The notes: generated by a model from the sequence alone, not told the origin. 64,000 nucleotides of DNA from Thermohalobaculum sp039030715 (GCA_039030715.1 JBCCDU010000012.1:6007-70006), one strand, 5' to 3'; numbered from the stretch's first letter, positions 34,916 to 44,108 are shown. Numbers and translations: made by a program.

Positions 34916-36196
34916 ATGGGGATGATGCAACGGTATTCGGCGCTCTCGGTTCTTTGGGGCGGGCTGACCGGGCAGAAGCACTGGCAGAAGGTCTGGGGCC
35001 GACCGGAACCGAAACCGCGATACGACGTGATCATCGTCGGAGGCGGAGGACATGGGCTGGCCACCGCATACTACCTGGCGAAAGAGCATGGCATCACCAA
35101 TGTCGCGGTGATCGAGAAGGGTTGGTTGGGCGGCGGCAATGCCGGACGCAACACCACCATAGTGCGCTCGAACTACATGATGCCGGGCAATTGCGAGTTC
35201 TATGAGCACTCGCTGAAGCTTTGGGAGAACCTGCATCACGAGTTGAACTACAATGTTATGTTCAGCCAGCGCGCCCATGTGAATTTGGTCTTCACGCCCG
35301 GGCAGCGCGATGCGATGGCCCGGCGCTATAACATCATGCGGCTGAATGGGATCGATGGCGAATTCTGGGACAAGGACGAGCTGTTTCGCCGGGTGCCGAC
35401 CCTGGCGCGCGGCGAAAGGTTCGAGGTGCTGGGTGCCTATGTCCAGCCCCGCGCCGGGACTGCGCGCCACGATGCGGTGAACTGGGGCTTCGCCCGGGCC
35501 GCCACCGCGCTCGGCGTCGACATCATCCAGGAGACCGAAGTGACCGGCTTCATCCGCGAGGGCGGCGGCCTGAAAGGTGTCGAAGTGCGTCGCCGCGATG
35601 GCACGGAGATGGAGATCCGCGCGGACAAGACCGGTCTGGCGGTGGCGGGCTCCACCAGCCTGCTGGCGCATAAGGCAGGGCTCGGCAAGCTGCCACTCGA
35701 GACGCACAAGCTGCAGGCCTATGTCTCGGAACCTATCAAGCCCATTCTGGACTGCGTAGTGGTCTTCGGCGGGCCCGGCCATTTCTACATCAGCCAATCG
35801 GACAAGGGCGGGATGGTCTTTGGCGGCGATCTCGACAAATACCCATCCTATGCGCAGAAGGGGAACCTGCCGGTCTATGAGGATGTCGCGGCGAATTGCA
35901 TGGCGGTGATGCCCTGTCTCGGCCGGGTGAAACTGCTCCGCCAATGGGCGGGGATCATGGACATGTCGATGGATGGTTCGCCCTTCATCTGCAAGACCGA
36001 TGTACCGGGGCTCTATCTCAATGCGGGCTGGTGCTATGGCGGGTTCAAGGCGACGCCCGGATCGGGGCATGTCTTTGCGCATACGATAGCAAACGACGCA
36101 CCGCATGAGGCGAATGCCCGGCTAACACTGGATCGCTATGCCCAAGGGCGCCAGATCGACGAATCGGGGCATGGGCCATGGCCGAAGCTGCATTGA
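34916..36196 (+). CDS. soxB: Sarcosine oxidase subunit beta
   Basis: 426 aa. The FAD motif YDVIIVGGGGHGLATAYYLA is at about 36-55, followed by IEKGWLGGGNAGRNTT and VRSNYMMPGN, which are diagnostic of the heterotetrameric enzyme's beta chain. The subunit binds FAD and a covalent FMN and demethylates sarcosine to glycine. An alternative start two codons later (ATG at 34922) is possible. The gene order soxB-soxD-soxA-soxG that follows is standard; the difference here is the repeat elements before and after soxB-soxD. Confidence 0.95.
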   Translation: MGMMQRYSALSVLWGGLTGQKHWQKVWGRPEPKPRYDVIIVGGGGHGLATAYYLAKEHGITNVAVIEKGWLGGGNAGRNTTIVRSNYMMPGNCEFYEHSLKLWENLHHELNYNVMFSQRAHVNLVFTPGQRDAMARRYNIMRLNGIDGEFWDKDELFRRVPTLARGERFEVLGAYVQPRAGTARHDAVNWGFARAATALGVDIIQETEVTGFIREGGGLKGVEVRRRDGTEMEIRADKTGLAVAGSTSLLAHKAGLGKLPLETHKLQAYVSEPIKPILDCVVVFGGPGHFYISQSDKGGMVFGGDLDKYPSYAQKGNLPVYEDVAANCMAVMPCLGRVKLLRQWAGIMDMSMDGSPFICKTDVPGLYLNAGWCYGGFKATPGSGHVFAHTIANDAPHEANARLTLDRYAQGRQIDESGHGPWPKLH

Positions 36197-36222
36197 CGAC
36201 CACGCTTGCGAGAGGCTGAGAT

Positions 36223-36498
36223 ATGCTGAGAATCCCCTGCCCGTTCTGCGGGCCGCGTGACCATACCGAGTTCAGTTATATCGGCGATGCGAGCGTGCAG
36301 ATGCCCGAACTCGATGCCAGTCAGCAGGAATGGTTCGAGGCGATTTTCCTGCGAGAGAACCCGCGCGGACCGCTCCGCGAGATGTGGCACCATGTGCAGG
36401 GTTGCCGCAGCTTCCTGGTGGTGGAACGCGATACCCTGACCCACGAGATCGAGAGCGCGCAGCTGGCTCATCCGGGGATGCAGGAGGCGTGTAAATGA
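36223..36498 (+). CDS. soxD: Sarcosine oxidase subunit delta
   Basis: 91 aa, family length. CPFCGPRDHTEF (C6, C9, H14) and a later WHHVQGCRSFLVVERDT supply the zinc ligands of the delta chain, which holds the tetramer together. Starts 26 bp after soxB. The gap to soxA is unusually long (178 bp) because it contains repeat copy B. Confidence 0.95.
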   Translation: MLRIPCPFCGPRDHTEFSYIGDASVQMPELDASQQEWFEAIFLRENPRGPLREMWHHVQGCRSFLVVERDTLTHEIESAQLAHPGMQEACK

Positions 36499-36569
36499 CC
36501 TTCCGACCCGCAGCGACGCAAGTCACAAACTTCTCGGTTCGATCAGATGATCGCGACCGGTGCAGGTGC

Positions 36570-36661
36570 CGCCCCCTCCCCAACGGGGAGGGCCGGGGTG
36601 GGGGCGCGACCGGGACGGGCGCCAAAGATAGCGCATGCGGCCTCGGCCGCATTCCGTTTGG
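36570..36661 (-). repeat. Intergenic repeat, copy B (inverted relative to copy A)
   Basis: A 92-bp element between soxD and soxA. On the minus strand it reads through the same order as copy A: CCAAACGGAATGCGGC, a GCGGCC/GGCCGC hairpin, TTTGGCGCCCG, then CCCTCCCC/GGGGAGGG. With copy A it forms an inverted pair around soxB and soxD. Confidence 0.8.
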
Positions 36662-36676
36662 CTCGACGGTGCGGCC

Positions 36677-39673
36677 ATGAGCGGTTATCGCCTGCCGAGC
36701 GGCGGCACCGGCATCGATCGCGCCAAGCCCCTGCGCTTCACCTGGGACGACGAGGCGTGTTTTGGGGTCGAGGGCGACAGCCTGGCCTCGGCACTGATGT
36801 CTTGCGGCAAGCGTACCGTCGCGCGCGGGTTCAAATACCACCGGCCGAGGGGCATCATGAGCGCAGGGCCGGAGGAGAGCGGCGCCCTGGTCACCATCGG
36901 CGCGGGCGCCCGGCGCGAGCCGAATGCCAAGGCCCCCTCGGTCGAGCTCTACCAGGGTCTGGAGGCGTTCGGCCAGAACGCCTGGCCCTCGGTCCGGTTC
37001 GATCTCGGCCAGGTCAACGATCTGATGGGCCGGTTCTTCGCCGCCGGTTTCTACTACAAGACCTTCATGGGTCTGGGCCGCGGCACCTGGGAATGGATGC
37101 AGTTCGAGAAGCTGATCCGCCGCGCCGCAGGCATGGGCACGGCCAGCCACGAGCCGGACCCGGATGCTTATGAATATGTCCATGACTTCTGCGACGTGTT
37201 GGTCGTGGGCTCCGGCCCTTCGGGCCTGGCGGCGGCGGAGGCCTGCGCGGCCAAGGGCCTGGATGTCATGCTGGTGGAACAGGACTTCCAGCTTGGCGGC
37301 AACCTCCTCTCGACTGCCGAAACCATCGAGGGGAAAAGCCCCGCCGATTGGCGCACGGAACGACTGGAGGCCCTGACTGGCGCCCGTATCCTACCGCGCA
37401 CCACGGCATTCGGGCTCTATGACAGCAATGTCGTCGGACTTTACGAACGGGTCACCGACCATCTGGAGAAACCCGCCGCCAGCCTGCCCCGCGCGCGCAT
37501 CCGCGTGGTACGCCCGGGCCGGGTGATCCTCGCCACCGGCGCGTTGGAGCGTCCCATCGCCTTTGGCAACAACGACCGCCCCGGCGTTATGCTGGCCGGG
37601 GCAGCGCAGACTTATGTCAACCGCTATGCCGTGGCGCCGGGCCAATCCGCCATCGTCGCCTGCAACTCCGACAGCGGATACCAGAATGCCATGGCGTTGG
37701 CGGCGGAAGGGGTCGAGACAACCCTGCTCGATGCCCGCGATCTGGTCCATCCGATGCGGGCAGAGGCCGAAGCCGCAGGCATCCGCGTGCTGCAGGGCAC
37801 CCTGCCGGTTCGGGCCGAGGGGCGGCGCCATGTCACCGGCCTGACCATAGGCAGGCCCGGCACCCATGGCCATGCCCGCGCCGAACAGATGCTGGAGACG
37901 CAGATCATCGCGGCCTCCGGCGGTTGGTCGCCGGCGATCCATCTGGTCAGTCATCGCGGGGTGAAGCCGGCCTGGAACGACGAGCTCTGCTGTTTCCTGA
38001 GCGGCGAGCCACCCGAAGGTGTGGCCCTGACCGGCATGGCCGCGGGTTGTTTCGCCACGACAGCAGCGCTGGATCACGCCCGCGCCACCGCAGCGGACGC
38101 GATCAAGGTCCTCACGGGCACCAAACCGCGCAGCCCCAAGGCGCCCGCGCCCGCTGGCTGGCAGACACCGATCGAACCGCTTTGGGAGGTCACTCTGCGC
38201 GACCAGAAGCTGAAAAGCTTCATCGACCCACAGCATGATGTCAGCACCGAGGATGTCCGCCTGGCCGCGCGCGAGGGTTACGCCTCGGTCGAGCACATGA
38301 AACGCTACACCACGCTGGGGATGGCGACCGACCAGGGCAAGATGGGCGGCGTGATCGGCCTCGCGCTGTTGGCGGACGCCCTGGGCCAGACGATCCCCGA
38401 AACCGGGATCACCACCTTCCGCCCGCCCTATACGCCGATCCCCATCGGCGCGCTTGCGGGCCGAATGAAGGGCCACGGCTGGCGCCCAGTTCGGCGCACC
38501 CCGATGTATGACGTCCACGCAGAAGCAGGGACGAAGTTCTTGGATGTCGGCCTCTGGAAACGTGCCTGGTGGCATCCCGCGCAACCTGGTGAGACGCTCG
38601 CCAAGGCCTATGTGCGCGAGGCGACCCATGTGCGCGAGCGCGTGGGCATGGTCGATGTCACCACGCTGGGCAAGATTGCCGTGCAGGGGCCCGATGCGGG
38701 CGAGTTCCTCAACCGCGTCTATGTCAACGGTTTCGGCAAACTGCCGGTCGGCAAATGCCGCTATGGCGTCATGCTGCGCGATGACGGCATGGTTTATGAC
38801 GACGGGGTCACCTGGCGCCTGGGCGAGGAAGAATTCCTGATGACCTGCACCACCGCCAACGCGGCGGGGGTGATGGCCTGGCTGGAGGAGCTGTTACAGA
38901 CCCGCTGGCCCGATCTGCGGGTCCATGTCGCCTCGACCACCGATCAATGGGCGGGCGTGGCGGTTGCGGGCCCCAAGGCGCGCGAGGCGATCCAACCCCT
39001 GATCTCCGGCGATTTGTCGAACGAGGCGGTGCCGTTCATGGGGATCCTGCAAACCGATCTGACGGTCGAGGGCGGCACGATCCCGGTGATGGTCGCCCGG
39101 ATCAGCTTCTCCGGCGAACAGGCTTTCGAGGTCTATGCCCCCTCCGACTACGGCCCCGCGATGTGGTCGAGCCTTCTGACAGGTGTCGAGGCCGCCGGCG
39201 GGTCGGCCTATGGCGTCGAGGCGCTGGGCGCGCTGCGGATCGAAAAAGGCCATGTGACCGGTGCTGAACTGGACGGTCGGGTCACGCTGGAGGATGCGGG
39301 GCTCGGCAAGATGGCATCCTCGAAGAAGCCCTTCATCGGAAATGTACTGCGCAAACGCCCGGATCTTGCCCGCGACGACCGCCCGCAACTTGCCCATTTC
39401 ACGCCGGTCGATCCGGCGGAGCGGTTCAAAATCGGCGCCGTAGTCTGCGACCCGGCCAAGGTGGAGGGCCATGGCCTCGGCTGGATCACCGGCGTGACGG
39501 TGGCGCCTGCGCTCGGCGGCAAATGGTTGGGGATCGGGTTTGTCGCAGGCGGGCCCGCGGCCTGGGAAGGCAAGACCGTTGTCATCGCAGATCCGGTGCG
39601 TGACAGCGAAGTGCGCGCGCGGGTCGAAAGCCCACACCAATACGATCCAAAGGGAGGGCGGATGCATGGTTGA
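36677..39673 (+). CDS. soxA: Sarcosine oxidase subunit alpha
   Basis: 998 aa from the ATG at 36677. The N-terminus has the Fer2-like region (RFTWDDEACFGVEGDSLASA, SCGKRTVARGFKYHRPRG), then a dinucleotide-binding domain VLVVGSGPSGLAAAEACAAKG at about 188-208. A C-terminal GcvT-like tetrahydrofolate domain starts near 620 (TKFLDVGLWKRAWWHP, HVRERVGMVDVTTLGKIAVQ). This chain binds NAD and folate so that sarcosine methyl carbon leaves as 5,10-methylene-THF. The last 8 bases overlap soxG. Confidence 0.95.
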   Translation: MSGYRLPSGGTGIDRAKPLRFTWDDEACFGVEGDSLASALMSCGKRTVARGFKYHRPRGIMSAGPEESGALVTIGAGARREPNAKAPSVELYQGLEAFGQNAWPSVRFDLGQVNDLMGRFFAAGFYYKTFMGLGRGTWEWMQFEKLIRRAAGMGTASHEPDPDAYEYVHDFCDVLVVGSGPSGLAAAEACAAKGLDVMLVEQDFQLGGNLLSTAETIEGKSPADWRTERLEALTGARILPRTTAFGLYDSNVVGLYERVTDHLEKPAASLPRARIRVVRPGRVILATGALERPIAFGNNDRPGVMLAGAAQTYVNRYAVAPGQSAIVACNSDSGYQNAMALAAEGVETTLLDARDLVHPMRAEAEAAGIRVLQGTLPVRAEGRRHVTGLTIGRPGTHGHARAEQMLETQIIAASGGWSPAIHLVSHRGVKPAWNDELCCFLSGEPPEGVALTGMAAGCFATTAALDHARATAADAIKVLTGTKPRSPKAPAPAGWQTPIEPLWEVTLRDQKLKSFIDPQHDVSTEDVRLAAREGYASVEHMKRYTTLGMATDQGKMGGVIGLALLADALGQTIPETGITTFRPPYTPIPIGALAGRMKGHGWRPVRRTPMYDVHAEAGTKFLDVGLWKRAWWHPAQPGETLAKAYVREATHVRERVGMVDVTTLGKIAVQGPDAGEFLNRVYVNGFGKLPVGKCRYGVMLRDDGMVYDDGVTWRLGEEEFLMTCTTANAAGVMAWLEELLQTRWPDLRVHVASTTDQWAGVAVAGPKAREAIQPLISGDLSNEAVPFMGILQTDLTVEGGTIPVMVARISFSGEQAFEVYAPSDYGPAMWSSLLTGVEAAGGSAYGVEALGALRIEKGHVTGAELDGRVTLEDAGLGKMASSKKPFIGNVLRKRPDLARDDRPQLAHFTPVDPAERFKIGAVVCDPAKVEGHGLGWITGVTVAPALGGKWLGIGFVAGGPAAWEGKTVVIADPVRDSEVRARVESPHQYDPKGGRMHG

Positions 39674-40211
39674 GCGCATCAGTGCACTGGCCGGCCAGCA
39701 GATCCCCCATAGCTTCGGCACGAACCTGACCCTGTCAGAGCGTCGCGTCGCACATATCTGGCAACTCACCGCCTGGCCGGATCGGCTGCCGGATCTGGCC
39801 AAGATCGCCGCAAAAGCCGCAGGTGTGAAGAAGGCGCCAGGCCCGCTGCAATCAGCCTTCGGCACCGCATCGCTGCTGCGCACTGAACCGCTGCGCTGGC
39901 TTATGGTCAGCGAAACGGAGCTTGAACCGCTCGCCCTTGGCGCCGCTGGAACACTGCTCGATCTGTCCCATGCCCGTACGGTGATCCGCATCGAAGGGAT
40001 CGAGATGCCCGCCCTGATGGCCCGGCAAGTGCCGCTGGATCTGCGCCCCTCGGCGTTTCCGGACGGCAGCGTGGCGACCACCAGCCTGGACCATGTGGCC
40101 GTGACGCTGCACGGGCGTGAAGGAGGTATCGACCTCTACTGCATGCGCAGCTTCGGACTGGCAGTTTGGGAACACCTGATAGAGAGCGCCGGTCAGTTTG
40201 CGCTTGGCTGA
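39666..40211 (+). CDS. soxG: Sarcosine oxidase subunit gamma
   Basis: 181 aa from the ATG at 39666, inside the end of soxA in another frame. The sequence (LTAWPDRLPDLAKIAAKAAG, RWLMVSETELEPL, TVIRIEGIEMPALMARQVPLDLRPSAFP) matches the small GcvT-like gamma chain needed for the heterotetramer. Last gene of the cluster; the spacer after it carries the multi-arm inverted repeats and probably ends the transcript. Confidence 0.93.
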   Translation: MVERISALAGQQIPHSFGTNLTLSERRVAHIWQLTAWPDRLPDLAKIAAKAAGVKKAPGPLQSAFGTASLLRTEPLRWLMVSETELEPLALGAAGTLLDLSHARTVIRIEGIEMPALMARQVPLDLRPSAFPDGSVATTSLDHVAVTLHGREGGIDLYCMRSFGLAVWEHLIESAGQFALG

Positions 40212-40221
40212 AAACGGCGGA

Positions 40222-40424
40222 CGTGGCTGCGCGCTCCCATGACAGCGCAGCACTTGCGACTGCCGGTTGCGCAGCCCACCCACCCGCGCGCAGCCACGCA
40301 CTTCACCGTGTGGGCAAAGCAGATTGTTTGACCTGTCATCAGGTGCTGTCAGCGCGATGGCGTCGCGCGGGTGGGTGGGTATGACCGAGCTGGCCCCATG
40401 GAGCTGCCCGCGCATGGGAGCGCG
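40222..40424. repeat. Multi-arm inverted-repeat spacer after soxG
   Basis: This 203-bp tract contains several perfect inverted repeats: 40230-40241 with 40413-40424 (CGCGCTCCCATG), 40275-40290 with 40364-40379 (CCCACCCACCCGCGCG) and 40222-40233 with 40287-40298 (CGTGGCTGCGCG). There is also a local hairpin ACCTG/CAGGT at 40331-40344. The first and third share bases, so they are alternative pairings. It lies between convergent transcripts (soxG plus, the small membrane gene minus) and has no coding signal. Confidence 0.7.
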
Positions 40425-40432
40425 GCGCCATT

Positions 40433-40765
40433 TCAGATCAGCGTCAGAGTGAAGAACGCCATCGCGAAGCATGCGATCATGCCCAGAAACGCCTGACGCC
40501 ACCCCTTCTGGCAGCGGCGGATCAGCGGGTCATCGCGCAACTCTTGCGGTAACCGCCCGATCAGCAGCGGCCCCGCCAGCCCCCGCCGGGCACGGTCCAT
40601 ATCGTTTGAGATCGCCTTGACCTGGAGGAACCCATGTCGAGCATATTTCGCGAACCGCTCGGGGTAGGTCTGCGCCACATGCTCCGCCGCCGAGGCAATC
40701 GCCGACTTCCCGATGAACATCGCGATCAGCCCGCCGGCGAGCCACAGAAATGCAATGACCTTCAT
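40433..40765 (-). CDS. Small membrane protein of unknown function
   Basis: 110 aa with two hydrophobic helices, residues 3-22 (VIAFLWLAGGLIAMFIG) and 90-108 (FLGMIACFAMAFFTL), and a charged central loop. The start overlaps the lysK stop by 4 bases, so it is translated from the lysK mRNA. I recognise no family. Confidence 0.65.
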   Translation of the reverse strand: MKVIAFLWLAGGLIAMFIGKSAIASAAEHVAQTYPERFAKYARHGFLQVKAISNDMDRARRGLAGPLLIGRLPQELRDDPLIRRCQKGWRQAFLGMIACFAMAFFTLTLI

Positions 40766-42342
40766 GCTGCCAGCTTTCCTGCCAGCGCGTCATCGATCAG
40801 GGCCTTGGTTTCCTCAATCCCATAGATCGCGACAAAGCCGCCAAAACGCGGCCCCTGCGAGGCACCCAGCAGCACCTCGTAAAGCGCCTTGAACCAATCG
40901 CGCAGCGGATCGAAGCCGTGTGCGTTGCCGACTGCGAAAACCAGCTCCTGCAACGCCTCGCCGTCCATGGCACCGCGCCAGGCATCCAGGCGCAACCGCA
41001 AGTCCCGGATCGCCGTACGTTCCGTATCGCTCGGCGCGCGGTAATTCTTGACCACCTTATCCTTCACATATCGCACCGCATGACCAGCCGCGGCGTCCAG
41101 CGAGGGATGGCTCTCGGGCGTTGCCTTCGGCGCATAGCGGCGGATAAAGCCCCAGAGCACATCCTTGTCCTCGGCGCTCGCGGCGGAGGCCAGATTGAGC
41201 AGCATCGCATAGGGCACTGCCAGATCGCTCTTCGGCGGATGGCCAGCATGAATATGCCAGGCGGGGTTGGCCAGACGCTTGGCCTGGTCCTGCGCCGCGA
41301 ACCCACGCAGATGCTGATGATACTCATCGACGGTCTTTGGAATGATATCCCAATGTAGTCGTTTCGCAGTACGCGGCTTCTGGTACATGAAGAGGCTCAG
41401 GCTCTCCGCACTCGCATAGGTCAGCCATTCCTCGATCGAGAGGCCGTTGCCCTTGCTCTTCGAGATCTTCTGCCCTTCCGCGTCCAGGAACAGCTCGTAG
41501 TTGAAGCCCTCCGGCGCGGGCCGACCCAGCGCGCGGCAGATCTTGGCCGATTGGGTGACGGAGTCGATCAGGTCCTTACCGGACATCTCGTAGTCGACAC
41601 CCAGCGCCGCCCAGCGCATCGCCCAGTCGGGCTTCCACTGCATTTTCACATTGCCGCCGGTGACGGGGATTTCGACCCGCTCGCCGTCTGGCTCCTCATA
41701 GACGATAGTGCCTTGCGTGACATTCCGCTCCAGCGTCGGCACCTGCAGCACATAGCCCGATTTCGGGCTGACCGGCAGGAAGGGCGAATACGTAGCGCGA
41801 CGTTCCTCGCCCAAGGTCGGCAACATGATTTCAAGGATCTTGTCGAACCGCTCCAGCGCCACCATCAGCATCTCGTCGAACCGGCCCGAGCGGTAGTATT
41901 CGGTCGAGGAAGCAAATTCGTAGTCGAACCCGAACTGGTCCAGAAACGCATTCAGCCGCGCATTGTTGTGGGCGCCAAAGCTGTCATGGGTTCCGAAGGG
42001 ATCGGGCACATCCGTCAGCGGGCGGTTGAGATGCTGCGCTAGAAGCTCCTGGTTCGGCACATTGCCCGGAACCTTGCGAAACCCGTCCATATCGTCGGAG
42101 AAACAGATCAGCCGCGTCGGAATATCGCTCAGTACCTCAAAGGCCTGGCGGACCATGGTGGTGCGCGCAACTTCACCGAATGTACCGATATGGGGCAAGC
42201 CCGAGGGGCCATAGCCGGTCTCGAACAGCACGTAACCCTTCTCCGGCGGGGCCTTATCATAGCGTTTGACCAGCTTGCGCGCCTCTTCGAAAGGCCAGGC
42301 CTTCGAGGTCATGGCAGCGTCGCGCAAAGCGGTGTCGGTCAT
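40762..42342 (-). CDS. lysK: Lysyl-tRNA synthetase, class I
   Basis: 526 aa with GGAGG 8 bases before the ATG. The HIGH-type motif is PHIG at 50-53 (GPSGLPHIGTFGE) and the KMSKS-type motif is KISKSKGN near 290, both of the class I enzyme used by many Alphaproteobacteria and archaea in place of class II LysS. It charges tRNA-Lys. The C-terminal half is the alpha-helical anticodon-binding cage. The spacer upstream (about 190 bp) separates it from the divergent TerB gene. Confidence 0.95.
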   Translation of the reverse strand: MTDTALRDAAMTSKAWPFEEARKLVKRYDKAPPEKGYVLFETGYGPSGLPHIGTFGEVARTTMVRQAFEVLSDIPTRLICFSDDMDGFRKVPGNVPNQELLAQHLNRPLTDVPDPFGTHDSFGAHNNARLNAFLDQFGFDYEFASSTEYYRSGRFDEMLMVALERFDKILEIMLPTLGEERRATYSPFLPVSPKSGYVLQVPTLERNVTQGTIVYEEPDGERVEIPVTGGNVKMQWKPDWAMRWAALGVDYEMSGKDLIDSVTQSAKICRALGRPAPEGFNYELFLDAEGQKISKSKGNGLSIEEWLTYASAESLSLFMYQKPRTAKRLHWDIIPKTVDEYHQHLRGFAAQDQAKRLANPAWHIHAGHPPKSDLAVPYAMLLNLASAASAEDKDVLWGFIRRYAPKATPESHPSLDAAAGHAVRYVKDKVVKNYRAPSDTERTAIRDLRLRLDAWRGAMDGEALQELVFAVGNAHGFDPLRDWFKALYEVLLGASQGPRFGGFVAIYGIEETKALIDDALAGKLAA

Positions 42343-42532
42343 CGCGGATCCTCCTAACGGTCCAGCGGGGTCTTAGGAGGGTCGCCCCCGGGCGTCAACT
42401 CTGACCCCTGCGCCACCCAGATTTCGTTGCCGGGACCGAAATCGGCCCGCTCGCTGCATGGGCGAACGTGACTTGCCGCGCGCGTGCGGCAGCCCTAGGG
42501 TCGCTCGGACCACCTGCTGCATGGAGAGCCCG

Positions 42533-42961
42533 ATGACCACCGACAGCCTCAGCCCCCAGGACGCCCTCGTCAGCGTGATGATCGCCGTCTCGGTCGCCGA
42601 TAGCCAGATGACAGAAAGCGAGATGGCGACGATGCACAGTGTGATCGACCATCTGCCGGTCTTTCGCGGATATGACCGCGACCGGATCGGATCGGTCTCG
42701 GCCCTGGTCGAGGATCTCTTCGACGACGATGACGGCATCGACGCACTGGTCGGCCTGGTCGAGCAAGCCCTGCCGGACCATCTGCGAGAGACCGCCTACG
42801 CCATCGCCTGCGATGTGGCTGCCGCTGACGGAATGGTAGCCATGACCGAGCTGAAATTGCTCGAGATCCTGCGCCATGACCTACGCGTGGGTCGCCTTGC
42901 GGCAGCCGCAATCGAAAGAGGTGCCCGGGCACGATACCAGCGCCTGGAACCGCGGGTCTGA
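42533..42961 (+). CDS. TerB-like (tellurite resistance family) protein
   Basis: 142 aa from the ATG at 42533, with GGAGAG upstream. All-helical, acidic sequence with the TerB signature features LVSVMIAVSVADSQMTESEM, IACDVAAADGMVAMTELKLL and Asp/Glu pairs that in the family bind divalent metal. TerB-like domains are linked to stress or envelope systems; a single unlinked gene does not imply tellurite resistance. Confidence 0.8.
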   Translation: MTTDSLSPQDALVSVMIAVSVADSQMTESEMATMHSVIDHLPVFRGYDRDRIGSVSALVEDLFDDDDGIDALVGLVEQALPDHLRETAYAIACDVAAADGMVAMTELKLLEILRHDLRVGRLAAAAIERGARARYQRLEPRV

Positions 42962-43082
42962 GGAGAAACCAGCTTCCTGCGCACTACCCACTTCAGTGCC
43001 AGAATAACCGCCTATCATCAAAACGAAGTATCAGAGGTCAGCATCTAAAGGACAGAATTGGAGTTGTCAGCAAAGCCATCCA

Positions 43083-43125
43083 GGCGGCACAACTCCGCAA
43101 TGCTCTCCTAGCCCTTCAGACCGCC
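43083..43125 (-). pseudogene. IS3-family OrfA fragment
   Basis: Read on the minus strand this gives GLKG-stop-ESIAELCRL, a decayed copy of the same OrfA helix-turn-helix region as the better preserved fragment at 43303-43446. An in-frame TAG interrupts it. Part of a 543-bp stretch (42962-43504) made of IS debris with no intact gene. Confidence 0.55.
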
Positions 43126-43203
43126 TGCACTGCCCCTGAAAGCTGGATCGTTTGTAGCACGAGTTTCCGCTAGTTTCCCTTGCTGGGAGAGGAGCAGCCT
43201 AGC

Positions 43204-43330
43204 ATGAAAGCATCGCAGTTCATGGAGGCGCAAAAACGGCAGCGCAAAAGGCGCTCATCATAAAGCAAGGCACGCCGGTCGCGGAGATCTGTCGGAAGTC
43301 GTTCATCGGTCAGGCGACAGTTCCGCAATG
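43204..43330 (+). pseudogene. IS3-family OrfA fragment, frameshifted
   Basis: Starts MKASQFMEAQK and, after a frame change in a short duplicated GCGCAAAA stretch, continues ALIIKQGTPVAEICRKS and QAT, the N-terminal helix-turn-helix of an IS3-family transposase OrfA. It breaks off there and runs into the oppositely oriented fragment, so the two come from different IS copies joined by rearrangement. Confidence 0.65.
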
Positions 43331-43446
43331 GTGTCCTCCCCCTTCAGGCCGTCCAATACGACCCGGATCTTCTCTTCGGCTGAGTACTGCCTGCGTGTGG
43401 CACGGCGGATGTCTTTGACGACCTTATCGTCATGGCTCTTTAGCAT
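43303..43446 (-). pseudogene. IS3-family OrfA N-terminal fragment
   Basis: 47 codons from the ATG at 43446: MLKSHDDKVVKDIRRATRRQ, then YSAEEKIRVVLDGLKGEDTI and AEL. This is the beginning of an IS3-group OrfA transposase. It stops at SPDR instead of continuing with the usual CRREGI part of the helix-turn-helix. No OrfB remains nearby. Confidence 0.75.
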
Positions 43447-43504
43447 TCACGCTCTCTGTCTCATCTCCACTCCTCGGCGGGTACGATGTGCCAGAAATCC
43501 TCCC

Positions 43505-43876
43505 TTAGCAAATCATCCTAAACTGTCCCACGAGCGCTAATGTCAGACAGTCCACTGTGGCCCCCATCTCGAACTCGGGTCCTGCGGTGAGTTCCAGCGC
43601 ATCGATCTGAGCGAGATCGATCCGGTAAACGACGGTGAACCCGTTCTTGCATCCACGCGCGCCGGTCTCGACCAGGATACCTTCCTTCAGGAAGTCCCGG
43701 ATCGTTCGCTTGACTATGGTCTCGCCCAACTCCGTATGCCGCTGGATCGTCCCCTTCGAGCACCAGATACCCGACCCGTCATCAGACGCCTTGTCCGCCA
43801 GAAACATGATGATCTGCTTGCGGGGGGCGCTTCCAAACTTCCGTTCGGCACACGCATTCGCAACCCACCAGCTCAT
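43505..43876 (-). pseudogene. Truncated winged-helix/HTH protein, 3' end replaced by IS sequence
   Basis: Reads MSWWVANACAERKFGSAPRK and IQRHTELGETIVKRTIRDFL, the helix-turn-helix region of a family common in Rhodobacteraceae islands and prophages (from memory). After about residue 107 the reading runs into CLTLALVGQFRMIC, encoded by what looks like an IS end (TGGGACAGTTTAGGATG). The protein is probably non-functional or altered. It lies just downstream of the 3' end of tRNA-Arg, a common integration site. Confidence 0.65.
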
Positions 43877-44031
43877 GAGAGCGCCACCAACGCCGCACGG
43901 ACTTGCGAGTTTTGTACAGGTTTTGTGCGAGACTTCGGTCGTTTTCGGAAAATTCGATGGAAGACGAAACGAACATTTCTGCGTGCTTCTGCAGAAGCCT
44001 TTGCGAATAAGCCATATTTTTCAGGTAGATC

Positions 44032-44108
44032 TGGCGACCCCGGCAGGACTTGAACCTGCAACCTATCCCTTAGGAGGGGATTGCTCTATCCAGTTGAGCC
44101 ACGGGGCC
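44032..44108 (-). tRNA. tRNA-Arg (anticodon CCT)
   Basis: 77 nt including encoded CCA. The acceptor stem GGCCCCG pairs with CGGGGTC with one G-T pair. The D arm contains GCTCAACTGGATAGAGC, the anticodon arm is ATCCC-CTCCTAA-GGGAT, giving CCT, and the T arm contains GGTTCAAGTCC. It reads the AGG codon. Confidence 0.95.

Noticed and set aside
42533..42961. Tellurite resistance operon
   Set aside because: Only a single TerB-like domain gene is present; no TerC, TerD or TerZ genes flank it.
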